Positions 1 to 6,281 of a stretch of 8,910 nucleotides of DNA are shown piece by piece. Made by a program: the position numbers and the translations under genes. Below the pieces are notes generated by a model. It was not told the origin of the DNA. It saw only the letters and a list, made by a program, of their open reading frames with translations, and ran no database searches. The stretch's first letter is position 1; every line of letters starts with the position of its first letter. Source of the stretch: JALZBN01 sp035525375 (GTDB lineage Bacteria > Actinomycetota > Acidimicrobiia > Acidimicrobiales > AC-14); contig DATLEI010000084.1 of NCBI GenBank assembly GCA_035525375.1, positions 1 through 8,910 on the forward strand, read 5' to 3'.

Positions 1-39
1 TCTGCGTCCCGGGAACCATAGCGATTTCTTTCAGCTTCC

Positions 40-45
40 AGGAGG
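40..45 (+). promoter_or_regulatory. Ribosome binding site of infA
   Basis: AGGAGG is a near-perfect Shine-Dalgarno core, four bases before a CTG codon at 50. It is the strongest such site near the infA 5' end and decides the start chosen for that gene. The only competitor is a weaker AAGGA at 65-69, which precedes the GTG at 80 by ten bases. In the remaining left-edge sequence the only notable item is a TAG at 19-21, which could end an upstream gene in that frame. Too little of that gene is present to name it. Confidence 0.7.
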
Positions 46-49
46 ACCA

Positions 50-277
50 CTGCCGAAACCACCCAAGGATGACGCAATCGTGATGGAGGGCACGGTTGTC
101 GAACCCCTGCCCAACGCCATGTTCCGAGTGGAGTTGGAGAATGGGCACAAGGTCCTCGCCCACATCTCAGGGAAGATGCGGATGCACTACATCCGGATCC
201 TTCCTGGTGACCGGGTGCAGTTGGAGCTCACTCCCTACGACCTCAGCCGGGGTCGGATCACCTACCGCTACAAGTAG
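50..277 (+). CDS. infA: Translation initiation factor IF-1
   Basis: IF-1 binds the A site of the 30S subunit during initiation, assisting IF-2 and IF-3. The protein is a single S1-like OB fold, and nearly its whole length matches the family: PNAMFRVELENGHKVLAHIS, then GKMRMHYIRILPGDRV and the end SRGRITYRYK. From the CTG at 50 it is 75 residues, close to the usual 72-73, and includes the N-terminal stretch KDDAIVMEGTVVE expected in actinobacterial IF-1. Starting at the GTG (80) or ATG (83) would give 65 or 64 residues and remove conserved N-terminal sequence. No ATG, GTG or TTG lies in frame upstream, so CTG with its AGGAGG site is the best start. The gene begins the run of alpha-operon genes, and rpmJ follows after seven bases. 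Identity is essentially certain; the start is inferred. Confidence 0.95.
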   Translation: MPKPPKDDAIVMEGTVVEPLPNAMFRVELENGHKVLAHISGKMRMHYIRILPGDRVQLELTPYDLSRGRITYRYK

Positions 278-284
278 AAGGCGA

Positions 285-398
285 ATGAAGGTAAAGCCCA
301 GCGTGAAGAAGATCTGCGAGAAGTGCAAGGTCGTCCGTCGCAACGGACGCGTCACTGTCATCTGCTCGAACCCGCGCCACAAGCAGCGGCAGGGTTAG
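285..398 (+). CDS. rpmJ: 50S ribosomal protein L36 (bL36), zinc-binding form
   Basis: L36 is the smallest protein of the large ribosomal subunit and binds 23S rRNA. This copy has 37 residues, the normal length, beginning MKVKPSVKKICEKCKVV and ending NPRHKQRQG. Cys11, Cys14, Cys27 and His33 form the zinc ribbon, so it is the zinc-containing (C+) form rather than the zinc-free paralogue made under zinc limitation in some bacteria. It starts at an ATG seven bases after the infA stop, with GAAGG just upstream at short spacing. The infA-rpmJ-rpsM order is the standard one. The gene is short but unmistakable. Confidence 0.96.
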   Translation: MKVKPSVKKICEKCKVVRRNGRVTVICSNPRHKQRQG

Positions 399-406
399 GG
401 CTAGCG

Positions 407-784
407 ATGGCACGAATCTCCGGAGTCGACATTCCTCGCGAGAAGCGGTTGGAGATCTCGCTCACCTACATCTACGGCATCGGCCGCTCGAAGGCGGTCG
501 AGGTCTGCAAGGGCGCCGGCATCGATGCGTCGACCCGTGTGCGTGATCTCACCGATGACGAAGTCGCCCAGCTGCGCGGCTGGATCGACCAGAACCTCAA
601 GGTCGAAGGTGACCTGCGGCGCGACGTCGCCCAGGACATCAAGCGCAAGATCGAGATCGGCTGTTACCAGGGAGTCCGTCACCGGCGCAGTCTCCCGGTG
701 CGAGGGCAGCGCACGCACACCAATGCCCGCACCCGTAAGGGCCCGAAGAAGACAGTCGCCGGCAAGAAGAAAGTCAGGAAGTAG
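407..784 (+). CDS. rpsM: 30S ribosomal protein S13 (uS13)
   Basis: S13 sits in the head of the small subunit and contacts 16S rRNA, the P-site tRNA and the large subunit (bridges B1a/B1b). The 125-residue product opens MARISGVDIPREKRLEISLT and has the helical motif YIYGIGRSKA at 21-30. GCYQGVRHRRSLPVRGQRT lies near 85-103, and a very basic C-terminal tail runs from about 100 to 125. Length is normal. The frame stays open upstream to about 323, but family alignment puts the start at the ATG at 407, eight bases after the rpmJ stop, with TAGGG upstream overlapping that stop. It is followed directly by rpsK. Confidence 0.97.
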   Translation: MARISGVDIPREKRLEISLTYIYGIGRSKAVEVCKGAGIDASTRVRDLTDDEVAQLRGWIDQNLKVEGDLRRDVAQDIKRKIEIGCYQGVRHRRSLPVRGQRTHTNARTRKGPKKTVAGKKKVRK

Positions 785-787
785 GGG

Positions 788-1186
788 ATGGCGAAGCCGA
801 AGCCTGGAGGCAGGCGTCCGAAGAAGCGCGAGCGCAAGAACGTGCCGTACGGCGTTGCGCACATCAAGAGTTCGTTCAACAACACAATCGTCTCGATCAG
901 CGACCCCGACGGAAACGTCCTCGCCTGGGCATCGGCGGGCAACGTGGGCTTCAAGGGTTCTCGCAAGTCGACGCCGTTCGCGGCTCAGTTGGCGGCCGAG
1001 ACCTGTGCGCGCCGGGCCATGGAGCATGGCGTCCGCAAGGTCGAGGTTGTCGTGAAGGGCCCGGGCTCAGGCCGGGAGACTGCGATCCGGTCGCTGCAGG
1101 CGACGGGCATCGAGGTCGCTGGCATTCGCGACCTCACGCCGATCCCGCACAACGGCTGCCGTCCTCCGAAGCGAAGGAGGGTCTGA
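788..1186 (+). CDS. rpsK: 30S ribosomal protein S11 (uS11)
   Basis: S11 is a platform protein of the small subunit, near the mRNA exit path and the 3' end of 16S rRNA. The 132-residue product has a basic N-terminal extension (1-18) and the conserved core YGVAHIKSSFNNTIVSISD. It also has RKSTPFAAQLAAE (59-71), the glycine-rich KGPGSGRETAIRSL and the invariant C-terminus PHNGCRPPKRRRV. The Asn-Gly at 122-123 is the site that becomes isoaspartate in E. coli S11. The start lies three bases after the rpsM stop, and the GGGG across that junction is the only available ribosome binding site. The stop overlaps the rpsD start by one base, so translation of the two is probably coupled. Confidence 0.97.
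   Translation: MAKPKPGGRRPKKRERKNVPYGVAHIKSSFNNTIVSISDPDGNVLAWASAGNVGFKGSRKSTPFAAQLAAETCARRAMEHGVRKVEVVVKGPGSGRETAIRSLQATGIEVAGIRDLTPIPHNGCRPPKRRRV
1174..1180 (+). promoter_or_regulatory. Ribosome binding site of rpsD
   Basis: AAGGAGG lies inside the last codons of rpsK, five bases before the rpsD ATG. This is close to ideal strength and spacing. Together with the TGATG stop/start overlap at 1184-1188 it fixes the rpsD start and implies efficient coupled translation from rpsK. Confidence 0.8.
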
Positions 1187-1809
1187 TGGCGCGCTACACC
1201 GGCCCCGTCTGCCGCCTCTGTCGTCGTGAGCGGATGAAGCTGTTCCTCAAGGGTCCCAAGTGCGACTCCATGAAGTGCCCGATCGAGCGCCGGCCGTACC
1301 CGCCTGGTGACCACGGCCGTGGGCGCATCCGGGAGTCCGAGTACCTCCTCCAGCTTCGTGAGAAGCAGAAGGCGCGCCGGATCTACGGCGTGCTCGAGAA
1401 GCAGTTCCGCAACATGTACAAGGAGGCCAACCGCCAAGACGGCATCACCGGCGAGAACCTCCTGCGCATGCTCGAGCAGCGTCTCGACAATGTGGCGTTC
1501 CGCGCCGGGTGGGGCGCGAGCCGCAACCAGTCCCGACAGTTCGTTCGCCATGGCCACGTCGACGTCAATGGCCGGCGGGTCACGATCCCGAGCTACCAGG
1601 TGCGCAAGGGCGATGTCGTTTCCATCCGCACCAAGTCTCGGTCGATGATTGTCCTGCGCCACAACCTCGACACCCTCGACCGTGCGACGCCCCCGTGGCT
1701 CGAGACGGGCGACGAGGCCATGTCAGTGACAGTCCGTGACCTCCCGTTGCGCGAGCACATCGACGTACCCGTGCGGGAATCGCTCATCGTCGAGCTGTAC
1801 TCGAAGTAA
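1186..1809 (+). CDS. rpsD: 30S ribosomal protein S4 (uS4), zinc-binding form
   Basis: S4 nucleates 16S rRNA folding during 30S assembly and helps form the mRNA entry site; in E. coli it also represses its own operon. The 207-residue product begins MARYTGPVCRLCRRERMKLF. Cys9, Cys12, Cys26 and Cys31 make a complete Cys4 zinc site. This marks the zinc form, also typical of Thermus and many Gram-positives, and E. coli S4 lacks it. The S4 RNA-binding domain covers about 97-150, including QRLDNVAFRAGWGASRNQSR and RHGHVDVNGRRV. The conserved C-terminus is RESLIVELYSK. The ATG overlaps the rpsK stop by one base and has a strong ribosome binding site. Length is normal. Confidence 0.97.
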   Translation: MARYTGPVCRLCRRERMKLFLKGPKCDSMKCPIERRPYPPGDHGRGRIRESEYLLQLREKQKARRIYGVLEKQFRNMYKEANRQDGITGENLLRMLEQRLDNVAFRAGWGASRNQSRQFVRHGHVDVNGRRVTIPSYQVRKGDVVSIRTKSRSMIVLRHNLDTLDRATPPWLETGDEAMSVTVRDLPLREHIDVPVRESLIVELYSK

Positions 1810-1853
1810 TCGCTACACCGCAGTAATTCAGTGCTCGGAGTTAGTCAGAAACA

Positions 1854-1859
1854 GAGGAG
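1854..1859 (+). promoter_or_regulatory. Ribosome binding site of rpoA
   Basis: GAGGAG precedes the ATG at 1869 by nine bases. TTG codons at 1860 and 1863 are also in frame but lie too close to the site to be used, so the ATG is the start. The surrounding gap, 1810-1868, is the longest in the alpha operon part of the window and is visibly less GC-rich than the genes. I saw no convincing -35/-10 pair or hairpin in it. Confidence 0.65.
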
Positions 1860-1868
1860 TTGTTGCGC

Positions 1869-2810
1869 ATGCTGATCATCCAGCGTCCCACTGTCGAAGC
1901 CCTCGGAGAACCCGAAGGCAACAGGCAACGTTTCGCAATCTCGCCGCTCGAGCCCGGGTTCGGTCACACCCTCGGCAACTCGCTGCGACGCACGCTGCTG
2001 TCATCGATCCCGGGGGCGGCGGTGACCCAGGTTCGTTTCGACGACGTCTTGCACGAGTTCGCCACGATCCCCGGGGTGAAGGAAGACGTAACCGACCTCA
2101 TCCTGAACCTCAAAGACCTCGTGTTGCGGGTCGAGTCCGATGACCCGGTCAACGTGCGCCTCGACGCTCGTGGTCCCGGCGAGGTGACCGCTAACGACAT
2201 TCAGGCGACGGCCGATGTCGAGGTGCTCAATACCGACCTGCACATCGCCACCTTGAGCGCCCGGGCGCGCCTGGCCCTCGACATCACCCTCGAGCGCGGC
2301 CGCGGCTACGTGTCGGCCGAGCGCAACAAGCGTTCTGCCGTCATCGGCGTGATCCCGGTCGACTCGATCTTCTCGCCCGTCCGCCGGGTGGCCTTCACGG
2401 TCGCCCCGACGCGGGTCGAGCAGGCCACCAACTACGACAAGCTCACGCTCGACATCGAAACCGACGGTTCGATCACTCCTCGCGACGCACTGGCGTCGGC
2501 CGGCTCCACCCTGCGCTCCCTCGTTGGGCTCGTCGCCGAGATGAGCGACGCGCCGCCGACCCTCGAGCTCGGCGAGGTCGGCATCATGGGCAGCGGCAGC
2601 CCCGATCTCGACCTCCCCATCGAAGACCTTGACTTGTCCGAGCGTCCCCGCAACTGCTTGAAGCGCGCCCAGGTGAACACCGTTGGCGAGCTGGTCACCA
2701 AGAGCGAGGACGACCTCCTGGCCATTACCAACTTCGGTCAGAAGTCGCTTGACGAGGTGCTCGTGAAACTCGACGAACGCGGCCTGTCGCTGCGCAACCA
2801 GCAGGCGTAG
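1869..2810 (+). CDS. rpoA: DNA-directed RNA polymerase subunit alpha
   Basis: The alpha subunit dimerises to scaffold assembly of beta and beta' into core RNA polymerase; its C-terminal domain contacts upstream promoter DNA and activators. The 313-residue product starts MLIIQRPTVEALGEPEGNR. The N-terminal domain carries LEPGFGHTLGNSLRRTLLSS (27-46), the dimerisation helix region, and IPGVKEDVTDLILNLKDLV. ERGRGYVSAERNK, TRVEQATNYDKLTLDIETDG and the ASAG segment complete it. A linker with DLPIEDLDLS leads into the alpha-CTD. There Arg259, Asn262, Cys263 and Lys292 correspond to E. coli Arg265, Asn268, Cys269 and Lys298, the DNA-contact determinants. The protein stops at LSLRNQQA and lacks the acidic tail seen in many other actinobacteria. 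It lies between rpsD and rplQ as usual. Confidence 0.97.
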   Translation: MLIIQRPTVEALGEPEGNRQRFAISPLEPGFGHTLGNSLRRTLLSSIPGAAVTQVRFDDVLHEFATIPGVKEDVTDLILNLKDLVLRVESDDPVNVRLDARGPGEVTANDIQATADVEVLNTDLHIATLSARARLALDITLERGRGYVSAERNKRSAVIGVIPVDSIFSPVRRVAFTVAPTRVEQATNYDKLTLDIETDGSITPRDALASAGSTLRSLVGLVAEMSDAPPTLELGEVGIMGSGSPDLDLPIEDLDLSERPRNCLKRAQVNTVGELVTKSEDDLLAITNFGQKSLDEVLVKLDERGLSLRNQQA

Positions 2811-2819
2811 GGTTCAGCC

Positions 2820-3173
2820 ATGCCTGGTACCCCCACCAAAGGACGGCGTCTCGGCGGCGGCGCGTCGCACCAGAAGGCCATTCTCGGCAACATGGTCGCC
2901 TCGCTGATTGCCGCTGAGGGCATCGTCACCACCGAGGCCAAGGCCAAGGCCCTTCGCCCTGTCGCGGAGAAGATCATCACCAAGGCCCGCAAGGGTGGCG
3001 TGCACAACCACCGCCAGGTCGTCTCCTTCATCGGAGACAAAGACATGGCGCACAAGCTCTTCGAGGAGATCGCTCCCCGGTACGAAGACCGCCACGGCGG
3101 CTACACACGGATCCTCAAGCTCGGTCCGCGCCACGGCGACAACGCGCCGATGGCTCGCATCGAACTCGTCTGA
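2820..3173 (+). CDS. rplQ: 50S ribosomal protein L17 (bL17)
   Basis: L17 is a large-subunit protein near the peptide exit tunnel that binds 23S rRNA. The 117-residue product opens MPGTPTKGRRLGGGASHQKA, where most homologues have a similar basic start. It carries the helix NMVASLIAAEGIVTTEAKAK, then RPVAEKIITKARKGG and the C-terminal YTRILKLGPRHGDNAPMARI typical of the family. Length is normal and there is no long C-terminal extension. The ATG lies nine bases after the rpoA stop, with TAGGG (2808-2812) overlapping that stop at seven-base spacing. The rpoA-rplQ pair is nearly universal in bacteria. Confidence 0.97.
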   Translation: MPGTPTKGRRLGGGASHQKAILGNMVASLIAAEGIVTTEAKAKALRPVAEKIITKARKGGVHNHRQVVSFIGDKDMAHKLFEEIAPRYEDRHGGYTRILKLGPRHGDNAPMARIELV

Positions 3174-3198
3174 TCTGACCGCCACTACCCGCGTCCGG

Positions 3199-4014
3199 AT
3201 GCTCTTGGCCTATGACGGCCGGGGGTTTCACGGCATGGCGGCGCAGCCCAATCAGGTCACCGTCGCCGGCGCGCTTGGCGCGGCCATGGAACAAGTCATC
3301 GGCCAGGCCGTGAAGCTCACTGTGGCCGGGCGCACCGACACCGGTGTGCACGCCTGGGGGCAGGTCGTCAGCTTCGATCTAGATCGTGCCGATGTGGACT
3401 ACGAGTCACTACAGCGATCGCTCAACTCGATGCTCGCGCCGGCCATCGTCGTGCGCGCCGTCGGTGAGGCCCCACCGCAATTCGACGCCCGTCGTTCGGC
3501 GCTGACGCGCCGGTACCGCTACCACGTGCTCAATCGGGAGACGCCTGACCCCTTCCTGGGGGCGACGTCGTGGCACGTCCCCGAACCGCTCGACCTCCGG
3601 GCTATGACGCTCGCGTGCGACCCGGTCATCGGCGAGCACGATTTCAGCTCGTTCTGCCGGATTCCGAGGGGCCCGAGTGGCGGAAGGACCGAGGGGCGTG
3701 TCCCCGAGCCGATGATGGTACGGCGCGTGATCGATGCCCGCTGGTCGCGCCTTGCTGCCGACGACAGCGGCAATGGCGATCTCGTACGGTTCGAGATTGA
3801 GGCCAACTCGTTCTGCCAGCAGATGGTGCGTGCCCTTGTCGGCCTGATGCTGGCCATTGGTGACGGTCGCCGGCGCGCCGGTGAAATGGCGGCGATCCTC
3901 CGAGCGCGATCGAGGTCGGAGGCCGTCCATCTGGCGCCTCCACACGGCCTCTGTCTATGGGCCGTGACCTATCCAAGTGACCCCTCGTTTGTCGCGCCGG
4001 GCGCCAGCACCTAG
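3199..4014 (+). CDS. truA: tRNA pseudouridine(38-40) synthase TruA
   Basis: TruA isomerises uridines 38, 39 and 40 in the tRNA anticodon stem-loop to pseudouridine. From the ATG at 3199 the product has 271 residues. The catalytic motif AGRTDTGVHAWGQV contains Asp47, matching E. coli Asp60. The RRYRYHVLN motif gives Tyr106, matching Tyr118. FCQQMVRALVG (204-214) carries the conserved Arg210 near the active site. The segment FHGMAAQPNQVTVAGAL has Met where many TruA have Trp. The start is uncertain. The first beta strand usually includes residues equivalent to the upstream RVR, which the ATG start omits. The only in-frame codon that could add them is a CTG at 3175, two bases past the rplQ stop, and neither start has a Shine-Dalgarno site. 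Translation is probably coupled to rplQ. Function is secure and the N-terminus is not. Confidence 0.94.
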   Translation: MLLAYDGRGFHGMAAQPNQVTVAGALGAAMEQVIGQAVKLTVAGRTDTGVHAWGQVVSFDLDRADVDYESLQRSLNSMLAPAIVVRAVGEAPPQFDARRSALTRRYRYHVLNRETPDPFLGATSWHVPEPLDLRAMTLACDPVIGEHDFSSFCRIPRGPSGGRTEGRVPEPMMVRRVIDARWSRLAADDSGNGDLVRFEIEANSFCQQMVRALVGLMLAIGDGRRRAGEMAAILRARSRSEAVHLAPPHGLCLWAVTYPSDPSFVAPGAST

Positions 4015-4017
4015 AAT
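3989..4017 (+). promoter_or_regulatory. Probable sigma-70-type promoter for rplM-rpsI
   Basis: A TTGTCG -35 hexamer (3989-3994) is separated by exactly 17 bases from a TAGAAT -10 hexamer (4012-4017). These match the consensus at four and five of six positions. The -10 box includes the truA stop codon TAG. Transcription would start near 4023-4025, giving a leader of about 40 bases with the rplM ribosome binding site at its end. L13 and S9 form a separate operon in many bacteria, which fits a promoter here. The call rests on sequence match and spacing only. Confidence 0.6.
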
Positions 4018-4051
4018 CGCCAGGTTCGGCACGCCACCCAGGGCTCTCAAC

Positions 4052-4057
4052 GGAAGG
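4052..4057 (+). promoter_or_regulatory. Ribosome binding site of rplM
   Basis: GGAAGG lies five bases before the GTG at 4063. It supports the GTG as the true start: the protein from there begins MRTYTPKLTDVRRAWHVVDA, as L13 should. Confidence 0.7.
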
Positions 4058-4062
4058 ACAGC

Positions 4063-4518
4063 GTGCGCACGTACACTCCCAAATTGACTGATGTCCGGCG
4101 CGCCTGGCATGTCGTAGACGCCGAGGGCCTCGTGCTCGGGCGCATGGCGACGGAGATCGCCACCCTGCTCCGGGGCAAGCACAAGACCATGTACGCGCCC
4201 CACATCGACACGGGCGATCACGTCGTCGTCGTGAACGCCGCCAAAGTGGTCCTGACCTCTGACAAGCAAGAGAAGAAGATTGCGTACCGCCACTCGGGTT
4301 ACCCCGGCGGGCTTCGGCGCCGCACCTACCAGGAGGTCATGGAGACCCGTCCCGAGGACGCCATCCGTCACGCTGTCAAGGGCATGCTCCCCAAGGGCCC
4401 CCTTGGCCGCAGCATGATCAAGAAGCTCAAGATCTATGCCGGCGCCACCCACCCGCATACCGCTCAGCACCCCGAAGCCCGGCAGATTGCACATGCCCGG
4501 CAGCGGGCCCAGTCGTAG
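4063..4518 (+). CDS. rplM: 50S ribosomal protein L13 (uL13)
   Basis: L13 is an early-assembling large-subunit protein that binds 23S rRNA. The 151-residue product has RAWHVVDAEGLVLGRMATEI (13-32), where Trp15 and the GR are conserved. GDHVVVVNAAKVVLTSDK (51-68) and YRHSGYPGGLRRRTYQE (75-91) follow. AVKGMLPKGPLGR (104-116) and the signature KLKIYAGATHPHTAQHPE (121-138) complete the match. Length is normal. It uses a GTG start with a good ribosome binding site, 48 bases after truA, and probably has its own promoter within the end of truA. rpsI follows nine bases downstream, the standard L13-S9 pair. Confidence 0.97.
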   Translation: MRTYTPKLTDVRRAWHVVDAEGLVLGRMATEIATLLRGKHKTMYAPHIDTGDHVVVVNAAKVVLTSDKQEKKIAYRHSGYPGGLRRRTYQEVMETRPEDAIRHAVKGMLPKGPLGRSMIKKLKIYAGATHPHTAQHPEARQIAHARQRAQS

Positions 4519-4527
4519 GAGAGCAGC

Positions 4528-4920
4528 ATGCCGAAGCCACTCGTCCAGTCCACCGGCCGTCGCAAGCAGGCCGTGGCCCGCGTGCGGATCCGCGCCGGCT
4601 CCGGGCAGATCACAGTCAACAAGCGGGCGATTGAGAACTACTTCCCGTCGGAGACGCACCGTATGGTCGTGACCGAGCCCCTGCGGCTCACCACGACCGC
4701 TGAGGTCTACGACGTCGACGCGACCATCGACGGCGGCGGCATCTCGGGGCAGGCGGGCGCCATGCGTCTCGGCATTGCCCGGGGGCTGCTGGTGCTCGAC
4801 GAAGACCTGCGCGCGACCTTGAAGAAGGCCGGCTTCCTCACCCGCGACGCTCGGGAGAAGGAAAGCAAGAAGTACGGCCTCAAGAAGGCGCGCAAGGCCC
4901 CTCAATACTCGAAGCGCTAG
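4528..4920 (+). CDS. rpsI: 30S ribosomal protein S9 (uS9)
   Basis: S9 lies in the head of the 30S subunit, and its C-terminal tail reaches the P-site tRNA. The 130-residue product has STGRRKQAVARVRI (8-21) and the family signature GGGISGQAGAMRLGIARGLL (69-88). Its highly conserved end, KYGLKKARKAPQYSKR, finishes with the Ser-Lys-Arg that touches the tRNA anticodon loop in known structures. There is no long N-terminal extension. AGGAG at 4517-4521, overlapping the rplM stop, lies six bases before the ATG. glmM follows after 19 bases with no visible terminator between, so the two are probably co-transcribed. Confidence 0.97.
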   Translation: MPKPLVQSTGRRKQAVARVRIRAGSGQITVNKRAIENYFPSETHRMVVTEPLRLTTTAEVYDVDATIDGGGISGQAGAMRLGIARGLLVLDEDLRATLKKAGFLTRDAREKESKKYGLKKARKAPQYSKR

Positions 4921-4939
4921 GCCACCGGGTCCGGTCCCA

Positions 4940-6280
4940 GTGACCCTCCGGTTCGGCACCGACGGCCTCCGGGGCGTCGCCAACTCCGATCTCACTCCTG
5001 AACTCGTCATGTTGCTCGGGCGCGCCGCGGCACGCGTCCTCGGCTCGACCCGTTACCTCGTGGGGCGCGACACCCGCATATCCGGACCGATGCTCCAGGC
5101 CGCGCTCACCGCCGGACTCACCGCCGAAGGAGCCGACGTGGGCGACCTGGGAATGCTGCCCACGCCGGGAGTCGCGTGGGTGTCCGTGGCAGAGGATGTG
5201 CCGGCGGCGATGATCTCGGCGTCGCACAATCCGTACCCCGACAACGGCATCAAGTTCTTCGCCGCCGGGGGGCGGAAACTGTCCGACGACGTCGAAGCAG
5301 CCTTGGAGGACGAGCTCGACCGCTTGGTCGCGGGCACGGAGAAGCGTGTCGCGCTGACCGGCGACGCGGTCGGCACTGTGCGTCTGGTCGAAGGGCGTGC
5401 CCATTACGCCCAGGCCTTGGTCGGGTTGCTCGGATCAGATGCGCTGACTGGACTGTCGCTGGTCATCGATTGCGCCAACGGCGCGGCATCGACTGTTGCC
5501 GCACCGGTCCTTCGGGCCCTCGGCGCGGACGTGTCGGTCATCAATGACGCGCCCGACGGAATCAACATCAATAGTGGCTGCGGCTCGAATCACCCCGAGG
5601 GGCTGGCCAAGGCGGTCGTTGCCGCCGGTGCCGATGCTGGGCTGGCGTTCGACGGTGATGCCGACCGGGTGGTCGCCGTCGACCATTCCGGCGCGGTCGT
5701 TGACGGCGACCAGATCCTGGCCGTCTGCGCGCTCGACCGGCGCGAGCGAGGCGAGCTGGCCGGCGACACGGTCGTTGTCACGGTGATGGCGAACCTCGGC
5801 TTGCGCCAGGCATTCAAGAGCCACGGCATCAACGTGGTGGAGACCAAGGTCGGCGACCGTTACGTACTCGAGCAGCTGGAGGCTGGAGGCTGGACCCTCG
5901 GCGGCGAGCAGTCGGGCCATGTCATCTTCCGTGACCTGGCGACGACTGGCGACGGGATCCTCACCGGCCTGCAGGTGCTCGACGTGATGGCGCGCACGGG
6001 CAAGCCGCTGGCGGAGTTGGCGTCGGTGATGAGCCGGTTGCCCCAGGTACTGCGGGGTGTAGTGGTGAACGGCGCGCGCTCGCTCGACGACGCCGCCGAG
6101 GTCTGGGACGAGGTCCGGCGCGCCGAAGAGCGGCTCGGCGACGACGGGCGGGTCCTGGTGCGCGCCAGCGGCACCGAGCCAATCGTGCGGGTCATGGTCG
6201 AAGCCCGCACGCTCGAGGACGCCGAGGCCACCTGCGAGACCCTGTGTCAGGCGGTACGCGCCGCCGTTGGCGCGAGCTGA
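4940..6280 (+). CDS. glmM: Phosphoglucosamine mutase GlmM
   Basis: GlmM converts glucosamine-6-phosphate to glucosamine-1-phosphate in the cytosol, on the route to UDP-GlcNAc and peptidoglycan. The 446-residue product is of normal length. It has the N-terminal RFGTDGLRGVAN, VGRDTRISG, and the active-site loop MISASHNPYPDNGIKFF, where Ser95 is the phosphorylated catalytic serine. The metal-binding loop DGDADR is at 238-243, GEQSGHVIF is in domain 3, and the phosphate-binding loop RASGTEPIVR starts at 408. Serine at the end of SAS and the FGTDG start favour GlmM over a phosphomannomutase or phosphoglucomutase. The GTG start at 4940 follows rpsI by 19 bases and has no clear Shine-Dalgarno site, so it may depend on coupling. 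Its stop is one base from the stop of the convergent DUF3817 gene. Confidence 0.96.
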   Translation: MTLRFGTDGLRGVANSDLTPELVMLLGRAAARVLGSTRYLVGRDTRISGPMLQAALTAGLTAEGADVGDLGMLPTPGVAWVSVAEDVPAAMISASHNPYPDNGIKFFAAGGRKLSDDVEAALEDELDRLVAGTEKRVALTGDAVGTVRLVEGRAHYAQALVGLLGSDALTGLSLVIDCANGAASTVAAPVLRALGADVSVINDAPDGININSGCGSNHPEGLAKAVVAAGADAGLAFDGDADRVVAVDHSGAVVDGDQILAVCALDRRERGELAGDTVVVTVMANLGLRQAFKSHGINVVETKVGDRYVLEQLEAGGWTLGGEQSGHVIFRDLATTGDGILTGLQVLDVMARTGKPLAELASVMSRLPQVLRGVVVNGARSLDDAAEVWDEVRRAEERLGDDGRVLVRASGTEPIVRVMVEARTLEDAEATCETLCQAVRAAVGAS

Positions 6281-6281
6281 C

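Noticed and set aside
69..83. Four-codon reading frame (ATG to TGA, product MTQS) whose stop overlaps the ATG at 83, resembling a short upstream frame controlling infA
   Set aside because: The overlapping frame encodes the conserved IF-1 N-terminus KDDAIV from the CTG at 50, so this stretch is better explained as infA coding sequence. The ATG at 69 has no suitable ribosome binding site.
401..1662. Long minus-strand open frames (401-1027 and 985-1662) opposite rpsM, rpsK and rpsD
   Set aside because: They are antisense shadows of the ribosomal genes, with arginine- and alanine-rich translations that carry no family motifs.
1810..1868. A separate promoter or S4/L13-type RNA leader in the gap before rpoA
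   Set aside because: The gap is less GC-rich and holds TAAT-like strings, but I could not find a -35/-10 pair at sensible spacing or a convincing hairpin.
3955..5010. A 351-codon open frame on the minus strand across rplM, rpsI and the start of glmM
   Set aside because: It lies opposite unmistakable ribosomal protein genes, resembles no family I recognise, and is expected in GC-rich coding DNA where antisense stops are rare.
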